This document shows, piece after piece, positions 7,701 through 15,318 of a stretch of DNA of 34,876 nt (positions within the stretch are counted from its first letter, which is position 1; every line of letters starts with the position of its first letter). The stretch is from positions 1 to 34,876 of the forward strand of contig JANWVZ010000020.1 of NCBI GenBank assembly GCA_025056555.1. The letters run 5' to 3'. Under the pieces are notes generated by a model. It was not told where the DNA came from, did not search any database, and was given only the letters and a program-made list of their open reading frames with translations. A program made the translations under genes and the position numbers. The DNA comes from Gemmatales bacterium. GTDB lineage: Bacteria > Planctomycetota > Planctomycetia > Gemmatales > HRBIN36.

Positions 7701-10069
7701 GGACGATGCACTGCCGAGTAAACGTAAATCGTATATTGCGTTCGGTTGTGGTGTCGTAAGACCGGCTCAATAAATCGGCTCACCGGATGCGCATACAGAT
7801 CGGGAGAAACATAGCCGATGCGCAACGGTCTCTCGGGATCCAAGGCGTTCGTCCAATGCCGAACCAGGACCAGAGCTGCGCGTTGCCCCCATTGCGTGTG
7901 AGCGTGAAAGATCTCCTGCGGTGTGCATTTGGGATGATAGTTCAGGTAAACCAGATAGTTATGCCAAGCGGGACTGAAGGGCGGGCTGATTTGACAAGCG
8001 CGGCGTAAACAGGCCAAGCCGTCATCGAGGCGATTCATTTGCTTGTATGTGGAAGCCAGGTTGATCAATGGAGCCGTATCTTGCGGGTGTTTGTCCGCAC
8101 AGGCGCGAAAAATACGAGCCGCCTCGTCCAGGTAACCGAGATTTTTGTAACACATCCCCAAGTTGAGCTCGGCGATTTCATAGTCCGGTTGCAAATGGAG
8201 GGCTTTCTGGAAACACTCCAGGGCTTCGCGGAAGCGCTTTTGCTCTGCAAAGGCCAATCCTCGTTCGTTCCAGAATTGTGGGGTCTCGACGCGGGGAGCA
8301 TCAGGGTGGGCAGACGTGGTCGGATGCGGCGGCGGGGATACCGCACCTGTTGAGTCCCCTTGGTTAGCCGTCGCAGCAGCGTGCTCAGGCATTTCCATGA
8401 AAGATTTGCGCGAGGCATCATCACTCCGCCAACGACGATATAAGTCCTCGAAAGCATCCTCCAGACACTGCGCTACCGGTCGGCCATCCGTCAGATGCGT
8501 GGTCACCAGCGAGCGCAGGCGGGTACGCAAGTCAGCCAAGTAATCCCGGCGCTCGGCAAAATGCCGCGCCTTCGCCACGAAGTCCTCGCGGTTCCTGGCG
8601 ATCCAATCATTCAGTCCCAGACGCGCTAGCACACTGGCGGACAAACGATGCCACGGGCGATCCCCGTACCAAGTTAAGATGGGCACACCCATCCACAGTG
8701 CTTCGCAGGTCATTGTGTGACCGGTGAACGGAAAGGCGTCCAGAATGATGTCCACGTGACTATAGAGACGCAGGTACTGAGCTTCGTCGGAGGAGGGCGC
8801 ATGAATATGCACTCGGTGGGATGGAATACCGACTCGTGTGAGCCGCGTCTGGAGTTCTTCCAGCGCCCAGTCCTGCAATTCGTCCCGAAAGAAAACGATT
8901 CGGCTTTCGGGTACGGCGTCCAACACTTGCTTATAGAGTTCCAGGACCCGAGGATTCAGTTTGATGAGGGGATGATGCGAACCAAAGCTGATATAGCCGT
9001 TGCGCAGGCAAGGGGGAGGAGTGACAGGCGGAGCGTTGGCCGGTGGTGCGAACGCGAAAAATCCGCTTGTTAATCGGATAATTTCTTCCGTGTGCCACGA
9101 AGCAGCCCCGTCAGGGAAAAGGATATTGTCGCCGATACGGTATCGGATGGCGGGCAGCCCAGAAGGACCGGGATAGCCCAGGTAGGTGCACTGGATCGGC
9201 GCGGGACACCCGGCGAAAACATCCAGGCGGTTGTGGCGAGTGTGCCCGGCCAAATCCACCAGGATGACTATCCCATCCTGACGAATCTGCTGAGCTACTT
9301 GCTCCGCCGATTGTAACGAGATGACGCGCCACCCATAGGCGAGCTTGCGAAGTTCTTCGGCAACGGCATCCATACCGGGAATGTTCGCGTAAAGGAACAC
9401 TTCGACACGTTGGGGATCGTGCTGGCGCAACAAAGGCAGGAAAAACCGAGCCACGGCATGTTTACGGAAATCCGGGGACACATAACCCACTCGTAAGGGG
9501 CGGGACGTTGGCTCTGTGGTGGGGCGCTGGTGCGAATGTCCGGAAGCGGCAGGTCGGGGGAAATCTCCCCAGCGACGCACCTCGTGCAGAAAACTCTCCT
9601 CGCGTTGCTCCGGGTCGTAAAGCATGGTCATGAGGTAATTGCTGCGGGCCGCCAGGAAACCTGGGTCGAGTTCTAATGCGCGGCGATAACAGTCCAAGGC
9701 ATCGGGAACGCGCCCCAAGGCTTTAAAAATCTCTCCCAGATTGTTGTGAGCCGTGGCATAATTCGGTTGCAATTGCAACGCCTGCTGTAAACATTGGTAG
9801 GCGTCGCGCAATTGATGGAGGTCGTGATAAATGGTAGCCAGATTGTTCCAGGCCGTGGCGTGATTCGGCCGAATTTCCAGAGCCTGGCGAAGCAGCGCAA
9901 CCGCTTCTGAAGAGTGCCCGGCCTGATGGGCAAGCATGGCGAGCAAGTGGAGTGCCTCGGCATGCCGCGGGTCAACGGTCAGGGCGCGGCGATAGCAGAT
10001 TTCCGCGTCGCGCCAACGTCCCACACGGTGATGTTGCATACCCTGCTCGACCCAATATGCCGCGGACAC
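4703..10069 (-). CDS. giant three-module TPR / GT41 (OGT-SPINDLY-like) glycosyltransferase
   Basis: The 1788-residue protein contains three copies of a TPR block followed by an O-GlcNAc-transferase-type catalytic region. Module 1 has TPRs at about 9-150 and GT41 at about 191-548. Module 2 has TPRs at 597-690 and GT41 at 748-1104. Module 3 has TPRs at 1130-1340 and GT41 at 1435-1788. Residues matching the conserved His and the UDP-binding Lys of human OGT are kept in each module: His204/Lys370, His761/Lys927 and His1448/Lys1615. The UDP-contacting GHT motif is at 450-452 and 1007-1009 but reads GGNT (1694-1697) in module 3. The usual architecture has one catalytic region. The GTG start has GGAGG six bases upstream. 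No signal peptide is seen, so it probably glycosylates cytosolic proteins; acceptor and donor are unknown. Confidence 0.93.
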   Translation of the reverse strand: MSAAYWVEQGMQHHRVGRWRDAEICYRRALTVDPRHAEALHLLAMLAHQAGHSSEAVALLRQALEIRPNHATAWNNLATIYHDLHQLRDAYQCLQQALQLQPNYATAHNNLGEIFKALGRVPDALDCYRRALELDPGFLAARSNYLMTMLYDPEQREESFLHEVRRWGDFPRPAASGHSHQRPTTEPTSRPLRVGYVSPDFRKHAVARFFLPLLRQHDPQRVEVFLYANIPGMDAVAEELRKLAYGWRVISLQSAEQVAQQIRQDGIVILVDLAGHTRHNRLDVFAGCPAPIQCTYLGYPGPSGLPAIRYRIGDNILFPDGAASWHTEEIIRLTSGFFAFAPPANAPPVTPPPCLRNGYISFGSHHPLIKLNPRVLELYKQVLDAVPESRIVFFRDELQDWALEELQTRLTRVGIPSHRVHIHAPSSDEAQYLRLYSHVDIILDAFPFTGHTMTCEALWMGVPILTWYGDRPWHRLSASVLARLGLNDWIARNREDFVAKARHFAERRDYLADLRTRLRSLVTTHLTDGRPVAQCLEDAFEDLYRRWRSDDASRKSFMEMPEHAAATANQGDSTGAVSPPPHPTTSAHPDAPRVETPQFWNERGLAFAEQKRFREALECFQKALHLQPDYEIAELNLGMCYKNLGYLDEAARIFRACADKHPQDTAPLINLASTYKQMNRLDDGLACLRRACQISPPFSPAWHNYLVYLNYHPKCTPQEIFHAHTQWGQRAALVLVRHWTNALDPERPLRIGYVSPDLYAHPVSRFIEPVLRHHNRTQYTIYVYSAVHRPDAVTQRLKTLADYWRDVARLSPAQTAELIRNDRIDILVDLTGHYAENCLAVFAQQPAPVQVTWLGYPHTTGLPTMHYRLTDRVLNPPDEPPYATERLVYLEGGFSCFQPPSPAPEIAPPPCLEKGYITFGSHHDLKKLNDPVYATWSEILKRVHGARLLFFRSSHMPPIQEHLRRKFAAYGVEPERILVKQPPFGDLVYLPCFHEVDIILDTFPFGGHTMTCEALWMGVPLVTLYGRWPCGRLSASVLTSVGATEWIARDLRHYVELACQLAQQPDQLAHHRRHLRNRVESALCQGARFVQRLEDLYRRMWREHCRSQGVPVDRNHLLGGFVHPQQTQASALRARTLEDALAEAEQLIQQQQLAEAESAYRRILNSEPHCPAAWRGLGHLAVLAGHLPGAVECLNHAIHQSIANPQFAAQCHFELAQLYRRAGRLSEALHHLQQALLLSPGNPPLLRMLGQVYFDLGASEQAVQAFRAYLEQRPQDAETWNDLGNAFRQMDNNERAIEAYEQALRLKPNLAPTLANMANLLAEQGKTQEARELYRRAHASNRLARVRFLAETTLPVIYQSVQHLLETRAHLEQTLRRLVEEGLFIDPTQELFPTHFYLAYQGFNDLELHRLIARLGDGPRKLQVPEPRKRPISGKVRIGFLSRYLQTHTIGQLNLGLITHLDRQQFEVYVLSLAPPDGHLGQRFRQVADHYMVLPPDLPLALQQVAALGLDILYYPDIGMDAMSYTLAFSRLAPVQCCSWGHPVTTGLPTMDYFISSATAETSDADSHYSEQLVRLSRLNVVYERPVVNQLSRDRQRLGLPEQGHIYLCPQTLFKFHPEFDQLLSAILERDPHGWLVLIEGKYKHWTELLLERFQRTMPQATGRVRFVSKLPREDFLRLLTLADVMIDPIHFGGGNTSYEALAFGVPVVTWPSPFLRCRLTYAMYQQMDFLELVAWNAQDYVEKAVRVACDADYRHWVHKTLLERSQVLYDDRAIVRELEQTFLRWLQ
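7011..7084. repeat. direct repeat copy A inside the glycosyltransferase gene
   Basis: These 74 bases match 8682-8755 at 63 of 74 positions by hand alignment. They encode the region around the GHT motif of module 2 on the minus strand. The copies are 1671 bp apart, which is exactly 557 codons. Confidence 0.85.
8682..8755. repeat. direct repeat copy B inside the glycosyltransferase gene
   Basis: Partner of 7011-7084 (63 of 74 identical, same orientation). It encodes the GHT-motif region of module 1. The match reflects duplication of a catalytic module, not a mobile repeat. Confidence 0.85.
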
Positions 10070-10173
10070 TCTCTGCCTCCATCCTTGTTCCTGTGGACCA
10101 GGTTAAGGTCAAGGCTTGGCCCCGCTCGGTCTAATAACTCTCTCCGTACCCCTCACCCCCCCTTTATGTTATC

Positions 10174-10195
10174 CTGCCAGCTCTAGAGCTGGCAG
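10174..10195. repeat. perfect 22-bp palindrome, candidate operator
   Basis: The half-site CTGCCAGCTCT is followed directly by its exact reverse complement. There is no T-run on either side, which argues against an intrinsic terminator. It lies about 105 bp before the glycosyltransferase start and 241 bp before the rightward gene. A dimeric regulator site is plausible but unproven. Confidence 0.45.
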
Positions 10196-10412
10196 AAGAT
10201 CGCTTGTCCTATGCCGAGGAGGTTACCGGCACAGAGCGGAGAGTTTGATAGACTACTGGTGACATCCTGGAAGTATATTGAGCTTCTTCAAGACGGGTCT
10301 GAGGCCGGTCCGAGACCCAGCCAAGCCTGACCCCTGCCATCAGCACGGCCAAGCCCAGTCCATACGCTTCGCCAGATTGAAATTTGCCGTAGCACGGGCA
10401 GCCGCGCTCAGG

Positions 10413-10418
10413 TACAAT
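10413..10418 (+). promoter_or_regulatory. TACAAT -10-like hexamer
   Basis: The hexamer lies 19 bp before the ATG at 10437, in the context GGTACAAT. No good -35 is seen at 16-18 bp. If used, the leader would be only about a dozen bases and just contain the GGAGG ribosome binding site. Confidence 0.4.
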
Positions 10419-10436
10419 CCAGGTTAGGAGGCGACC

Positions 10437-11558
10437 ATGAGCCAGAATACTCAGGTTCCGCCAGCGGCGCCAACACCAGAAGCAGAAAAGCCGGCGGCGA
10501 CGCCGGTGCACTTTGAATACACCGGGAATTTTCCGTACCTGTTGCAGCAGTTGCGCATCAGTCTGGTCGTTTCGACCTACCAGGCCGGTAAAGTGCTGGC
10601 TATCGGGACGCATGAGGGGAAGTTGGAGTTCGCCGTGTCGAATTTTGAACAAGCCATGGGCGTGGCCGTGGATGGGCGCCGCATGGCTGTGGGAACACGG
10701 AGGCAGATTTGGTTCTTGCGGAATGCTCCTGACCTGGCGCGACAGTTAGCCCCTGCCGGAAAATTTGACGCCTGTTATTTGACCCGCTCCTGTCACTACA
10801 CGGGCCCGATTCACGTGCACGAAATGGCCTGGTCAGGTCCCGATCTTTGGGTGGTCAATACTTTGTTCTCATGTCTATGCACGCTGAGTGAGGAATATAG
10901 TTTCGTCCCGCGTTGGCAACCGCCTTTCATCAGCAACCTGGCCGCTGAGGATCGGTGCCACCTGAACGGATTATGTCTGGAAGAGGGCAAGCCACGCTAT
11001 GTGACGGCTCTAGCCGAAGTGGACACGCCCGCAGGCTGGCGCCCGACGAAAGCCACCAGTGGCTGCATTATAGACGTTCCCAGCGGGGAGACCCTGGCAC
11101 GGGGTTTTGCCATGGCGCATTCGCCGCGACTCCATCAGGGGCAGCTGTTTTTGCTCGATTCAGGTTACGGTCGGATTTCATGGGTAGATCGCAAGACCGG
11201 CCATGTCGAGCCAATAGCCCACGTCGAAGGCTACACCCGCGGATTATCCTTTTGGGGACCATATGCGTTTGTCGGATTGTCCCGTATTCGCGAGACGTCA
11301 GTGTTTGGAGGCATTCCCATTGCGGAGAAGCGGGAACAATTGAAATGTGGTGTAGAAGTAATCGAGGTTCGTTCCGGTCGAAGCGTGGGCTCCTTGCGGT
11401 TCCACTCTGGCGTGACCGAAATCTTTGACGTGCACGTGCTGCCTGGACAAACGTGTCCGACGATCTCCGGGCCGTTGCCGGACGTGGATGGCGGAAGCCC
11501 CATTTGGCTGGTACCACCACCACCGCCTTCCGGTAGATTCCACGACTTGCCCCGTTGA
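10437..11558 (+). CDS. TIGR03032-like (DUF4915) beta-propeller-type protein
   Basis: The 373-residue product resembles the uncharacterised TIGR03032 family. Typical features are FEYTGNFPYLLQQL near residue 26, LVVSTYQAGKVLAIG (about 43-57), the segment CYLTRSCHYTGPIHVHEM (about 113-130), and RCHLNGLCLE. Later come TSGCIIDVPSGETLARGFAMAHSPR and LSRIRE. The alternating short strands and turns suggest a propeller-like fold. Its role is not established; members are often annotated beside TPR proteins. Here the gene is divergent from the triple TPR-glycosyltransferase, which suggests a shared process. The N-terminal 24 residues are Pro/Ala-rich and the tail has a run of prolines. The ATG has GGAGG six bases upstream. 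Confidence 0.78.
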   Translation: MSQNTQVPPAAPTPEAEKPAATPVHFEYTGNFPYLLQQLRISLVVSTYQAGKVLAIGTHEGKLEFAVSNFEQAMGVAVDGRRMAVGTRRQIWFLRNAPDLARQLAPAGKFDACYLTRSCHYTGPIHVHEMAWSGPDLWVVNTLFSCLCTLSEEYSFVPRWQPPFISNLAAEDRCHLNGLCLEEGKPRYVTALAEVDTPAGWRPTKATSGCIIDVPSGETLARGFAMAHSPRLHQGQLFLLDSGYGRISWVDRKTGHVEPIAHVEGYTRGLSFWGPYAFVGLSRIRETSVFGGIPIAEKREQLKCGVEVIEVRSGRSVGSLRFHSGVTEIFDVHVLPGQTCPTISGPLPDVDGGSPIWLVPPPPPSGRFHDLPR

Positions 11559-11631
11559 TCCGGATTAGGAACGGGTCCGAAGACGACCCGCCAGCCGCGT
11601 TCTGTGCGAATGAATTCATACATGGTTCACG

Positions 11632-12849
11632 TCAGCCTGCTAATCGAAAAAACTGTTCGCGAAGGCGTATCAGAGCCTGCCGACGCTCCGCTTCCGGGGC
11701 ATATGGATCGAAGCCCAGACCTTGGCCGAGAATCCGTTCCAGAAGCAGGGCAGCGCGGTGACGCAGTTCCGGATCGCGGCGTTCCAAGGCTTCTAGGAGA
11801 ATAGGGACAGCCCCCGGGCCAGCCTGGAGAAACTCCTTTTCCGCATCATGGCGACGTTCCGAACTGAGCCACTCCAGGCGTTGCCGGAGCCGTTCCTGCT
11901 GAAGTACCGCCAAGACAGCGGGTGGCTTGGCGGATTCTGCTGGGGTTTCCGAACGCGCAAAGGATAAGGTTGCGGCTGGGCACGAAACCGTAGATTGATA
12001 CGATTCCGCATGCCTGTTTTCGGCCACTGGGCTTTGCGGAACGGTGGCGGTATCGTTAGCAGGGATCCCACGGATGGAAGGATTCGACGGGGCGGAAGGT
12101 AAGCTGTCGTGAAAAGTCTGGCCCAGATACTTGGCGATGACCGTGGGATGGCGGATGATTTCCTGCGGAGTGCCGTGCGCCTCCACCACGCCATCGGCTA
12201 TAACGTAACTGCGGTCGGTAATCTTCAGGGCTTCGCGCACATTGTGGTCGGTCAGTAGAATGCCAATGCCCTGATCGCGGAGTTTCCGAACAATGTTCTG
12301 GATGTCTGCTATGGTGATCGGGTCAATACCGGTAAATGGTTCGTCGAGCAGGATCAGCAACGGTTCGGTGATGAGACAGCGAGCAATTTCCAAGCGGCGT
12401 TTTTCCCCTCCTGAGAGCGACCAGGCGCGGCTCTTACGCACCCGCAAAAGGTCAAATTGCTCTAACATCTGAAGGGTCACTCGCCACCGCTCCTGTCGGG
12501 TAAGACGCCGGCCCAGGGAGCGAAGCGGCGGCATGGCTTCGAGGATAGCGAGGAGATTCTGTTCGGCGGTCAGTCGGCGAAAAACCGATGACTCCTGCGA
12601 CAAGTAACCCATCCCCAGCCGCGCACGCCGAAACATCGGCCAATGTGTTACGTCCTGACCGGCGAACAAGACTCGGCCGGAGTCCGGAACGAGCATGCCG
12701 ATGGTCATGCGAAACGTCGTCGTCTTACCAGCGCCATTGGGGCCGAGCAAACCCACCACTTCCCCTCGATCTACCTGGAAGCTCACGCCATTGACCACAC
12801 GCCTTTTGCCATAGCTCTTGGTCAGGTTTTGCACTTCCAGAAGCGGCAT
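11632..12849 (-). CDS. lptB: lipopolysaccharide export ABC ATPase LptB with C-terminal helical extension
   Basis: Residues 1-247 are a complete LptB-type ATPase that would power LPS extraction from the inner membrane with LptF/G. It has Walker A GPNGAGKT (36-43), the Q-loop LSQESSVFRRLT, signature LSGGEKRR (145-152), Walker B LLILLDE (164-170) and the H-loop His202 in TDHN. LptB is normally about 240 residues, but this protein has 405. A Pro/Ser-rich linker (about 248-310) joins a helical, HEAT-like tail (about 311-405) containing AGPGAVPILLEALERRDPEL. GGGGAG precedes the ATG closely. It is divergent from dnaA and convergent with the TIGR03032-type gene. Other lpt genes are not in the window. 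Confidence 0.9.
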   Translation of the reverse strand: MPLLEVQNLTKSYGKRRVVNGVSFQVDRGEVVGLLGPNGAGKTTTFRMTIGMLVPDSGRVLFAGQDVTHWPMFRRARLGMGYLSQESSVFRRLTAEQNLLAILEAMPPLRSLGRRLTRQERWRVTLQMLEQFDLLRVRKSRAWSLSGGEKRRLEIARCLITEPLLILLDEPFTGIDPITIADIQNIVRKLRDQGIGILLTDHNVREALKITDRSYVIADGVVEAHGTPQEIIRHPTVIAKYLGQTFHDSLPSAPSNPSIRGIPANDTATVPQSPVAENRHAESYQSTVSCPAATLSFARSETPAESAKPPAVLAVLQQERLRQRLEWLSSERRHDAEKEFLQAGPGAVPILLEALERRDPELRHRAALLLERILGQGLGFDPYAPEAERRQALIRLREQFFRLAG

Positions 12850-13452
12850 AGGCTCCCCGTGAGCGAAAAGCGAGCGAGTTTTCCGCTTGCCGATGACGAA
12901 TCGCTCCCAGCTCCCCGAGGCACGTTGTTATGACTGCCTTCCCGATGGAGCGCAGTACCGTGCGGGGCGAATGTTCTGAATGCATCTACGAGGCGCTCTT
13001 ACCGGTTTAAGTAGTCTGGTGGAGCTTGGGGTTTTATGGACTTTTGTTAAGTACGGTGGCCACCGGTTGTGATGTCCAGGTCGCCCAGTCGCCAAATGAC
13101 GAACATCTAGCGAACGGTTCCGATTTACGCAAGGCTACTTTTCGGAATAACGCCACCTGCCCTGCAAGCCCATGCCAGAATGGGATGGAGTCATTAGAAA
13201 CCGTCCCGGCCTGAAGAGCTCTCGAGCGATTGACGCGCCAGAGGCCTTAGAGTCAGCTGAAAGGACCGATTGTCGCCCGTCGTCGTAAGCTCTGTAAAAG
13301 TAAGGGCTAAGGGCCTGATCTCCGATTGCACCTGCGAGGCGTCGCTGGGGGGTACAGCTGCAACATGGAAATTGCGTGAAAATTCGGCGTAGATTGGATG
13401 TTGATAGCGCAAAGCAAGTTGCCCTCCGTTGGCCACTTGCGAACTTCCAGGT

Positions 13453-13461
13453 TGTGGACAA
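13453..13461 (-). promoter_or_regulatory. DnaA-box-like 9-mer
   Basis: The site reads TTGTCCACA on the minus strand, one mismatch from TTATCCACA. It ends 23 bp before the candidate -35 of dnaA, a position suited to autoregulation. Confidence 0.45.
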
Positions 13462-13484
13462 AGGGAGCCGGCCGAATTTTTTCC

Positions 13485-13514
13485 TTGGCAAGCGGACGCA
13501 GGTGTTTTTACAAT
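13485..13514 (+). promoter_or_regulatory. candidate dnaA promoter
   Basis: TTGGCA (13485-13490) and TACAAT (13509-13514) are separated by 18 bp, close to the sigma-70-type consensus. They lie about 130 bp before the dnaA start. Confidence 0.5.
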
Positions 13515-13642
13515 CATGGTTCCCCAGCACCCAGCCGTTGGGGAGGACATACCGCGACCCAGGAAGGGGTCGCGTTGCCGGCGTTCTGGAATGATTTACG
13601 GTCACGGAAGGCCGCAAGGACGACGCACCGGGGAGGACGCCT

Positions 13643-15088
13643 GTGCCGACACTGACGGATTGGGTGGCTGCTTTCTCTCATGAATTGACCAAACGCATCG
13701 GGGAAAAACGCTATCACCTCTGGTTCGCACAACAAACTCGTATCCACTGGGCCGACGATCAGCTGACCATTGGCGTGCCCAATCGCTTCTTCTTGGATTG
13801 GCTTCAGGGAACGTTCGGACCCGCGATTCGCGAAGCTGCGGCCAGTGTAGCGGGACATCCTATGGCGATTCGGTTCGTTGTCGATGCGGGCTTATTTCAG
13901 GCGCACCGCCAGCAACTGGAAGCGACCCATTCTGAACCCAGCGCTGTGGAGTTTTCCGTTGCGTCCGCGGTCTCTCCATGCCGACCATCAAACTCCAGTG
14001 TGGGGACACCAACTGGGCACCGCGACCCCTGCGACTGTTCCCGACTGGAGGAATTTATCGCCGGGGAATCCAATCGGCTTGCGTATGCGGCGGTGCTTCA
14101 GCTGGTGGAATCGTTGCGGCCGGATATCAACTGGTTCGGCCCCTCGAACCGACCTCTGCGGATGCCTCTGACGATTTACGGCCCGCACGGTGTGGGCAAG
14201 ACGCATTTACTCGAAGGTTTGGCGGAAGCCCTAGGGCGCATTTGGGATAAGAGTAAGATCGTCTGCCTGACCGCAGAAGATTTCACCAACCAGTTCCTTC
14301 AGGCCATGCGGCAAGGAAAACTCAGTGAGTTCCGCCGTCGTTTTCGCAGTGCCAAGGCTTTATTATTGGATGACCTCCAATTCCTCGAAGGAAAACGCGC
14401 TACGCAGGAAGAACTGTTGCATACCGTGGAAACACTGTCGCGGCAGGGACACGTCTTTGTCGCAGCTTGTGAGCGCCATCCCCGCCAGGTCCGCTGGTTG
14501 CCGGAACTGGTGGATCGGCTGGCCGGGGGCGCGGTTTGGCCGATTGAACTGCCGGATGCCGAACTCCGACGCCGACTGATCCAGACCAAGGCGCAGAAGA
14601 TCGGGCTGCCTCTCAGCGACGACGTGGTCGCCTATTTAGCACAAAGCGTTCGCGGCAACGTTCGTGAACTGGAAGGCGCGCTGTACGCGGTTTTTCATTT
14701 CGCCACGGTCCATCGCCAACCGATTACCCGCGAACTGGTGCAAACGGCTCTGGGCCGCTGGCTTCGCCCGCAACCCAAAACAGTTAGCCTTCGCGACATC
14801 GAAAGAGCCGTTGCCCGCGTACTTCACCTACGCCCCGGTGTGCTTCGAGGACGCGAGAAAGTCCGCTCTGCCAGCTACCCGCGCATGCTGGCCATGTACT
14901 TGGCGCGCAAGCATACCACCCTGTCGTATAGCGAAATTGGTCGCTTCTTCGGGGGACGCAATCATAGCACAGTCATTGCCGCCCAACGCAAGGTGACGGC
15001 TTGGCTGGCCAAGCAAGGTACCTTTCGACTGGCCGGCCAAACCTGGTACGTTGCCGACCTGCTGCAACACATTGAACGCGAACTGTAG
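13643..15088 (+). CDS. dnaA: chromosomal replication initiator protein DnaA
   Basis: The 481-residue protein has all DnaA domains. Domain I (1-85) includes the WFAQQTRIHWADDQLTIGVPN segment. A low-complexity domain II (about 90-130) follows. The AAA+ domain has Walker A GPHGVGKTH (180-188), Walker B LLLDD (240-244) and sensor-2 GNVRELEGAL (338-347). Domain IV ends in the helix-turn-helix with FFGGRNHSTV (435-444), which contacts DnaA boxes. The box-VII region, usually SRF-like, reads VDRLAGG, so the arginine is kept but the context differs. The GTG start has GGAGG seven bases upstream. DnaA opens the origin and would bind the box upstream of its own promoter. dnaN, recF and gyrB, often linked to dnaA, are absent here, so whether it is the only dnaA copy cannot be judged. 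Confidence 0.93.
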   Translation: MPTLTDWVAAFSHELTKRIGEKRYHLWFAQQTRIHWADDQLTIGVPNRFFLDWLQGTFGPAIREAAASVAGHPMAIRFVVDAGLFQAHRQQLEATHSEPSAVEFSVASAVSPCRPSNSSVGTPTGHRDPCDCSRLEEFIAGESNRLAYAAVLQLVESLRPDINWFGPSNRPLRMPLTIYGPHGVGKTHLLEGLAEALGRIWDKSKIVCLTAEDFTNQFLQAMRQGKLSEFRRRFRSAKALLLDDLQFLEGKRATQEELLHTVETLSRQGHVFVAACERHPRQVRWLPELVDRLAGGAVWPIELPDAELRRRLIQTKAQKIGLPLSDDVVAYLAQSVRGNVRELEGALYAVFHFATVHRQPITRELVQTALGRWLRPQPKTVSLRDIERAVARVLHLRPGVLRGREKVRSASYPRMLAMYLARKHTTLSYSEIGRFFGGRNHSTVIAAQRKVTAWLAKQGTFRLAGQTWYVADLLQHIEREL

Positions 15089-15318
15089 CCTGGATGGTGC
15101 CGGCTCCGCTCCGTGCTCTCCACCCCGGTCCCCGCACCACCGCCGGCAGTTCACACTTGACCTAATGCTGAATCCTGAACGCAGCTCCCTTGGCTGCTCC
15201 GCGCTCCAGTCCTGTGCTAATTTTCCAATCCGACGCACGATTAATCCTGTGGAACCGTGCCATTCGGCATGGGGCACGAGTTTCGCTAGTGGGAGGCTTT
15301 CTGCGGAGGATTGCCGCC

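Larger units (their letters stand above)
10070..10436. other. divergent intergenic region with palindrome
   Basis: This 367-bp region separates the divergent glycosyltransferase and TIGR03032-type genes, so both promoters should lie here. It contains a perfect 22-bp palindrome at 10174-10195 and a TACAAT hexamer close to the rightward gene. Confidence 0.6.
12850..13642. other. divergent lptB-dnaA intergenic region
   Basis: This 793-bp spacer holds one DnaA-box-like site at 13453-13461 and a good candidate dnaA promoter at 13485-13514. I do not see the cluster of DnaA boxes or the long AT-rich element expected of a replication origin. Open frames on both strands lack ribosome binding sites. 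Confidence 0.55.

Noticed and set aside
10174-10195. Palindrome as an intrinsic terminator
   Set aside because: There is no T-run after the stem on either strand, and it lies upstream of both neighbouring genes, not downstream.
13026-13214. A 62-codon frame starting MGFYGLLLSTVATGC, resembling a lipoprotein signal
   Set aside because: The start would be TTG with a purine-rich stretch only one base upstream, there are no positive charges before the hydrophobic part, and the lipobox is poor.
12850-13642. Replication origin next to dnaA
   Set aside because: Only one DnaA-box-like site was found, and no AT-rich unwinding element or box cluster.
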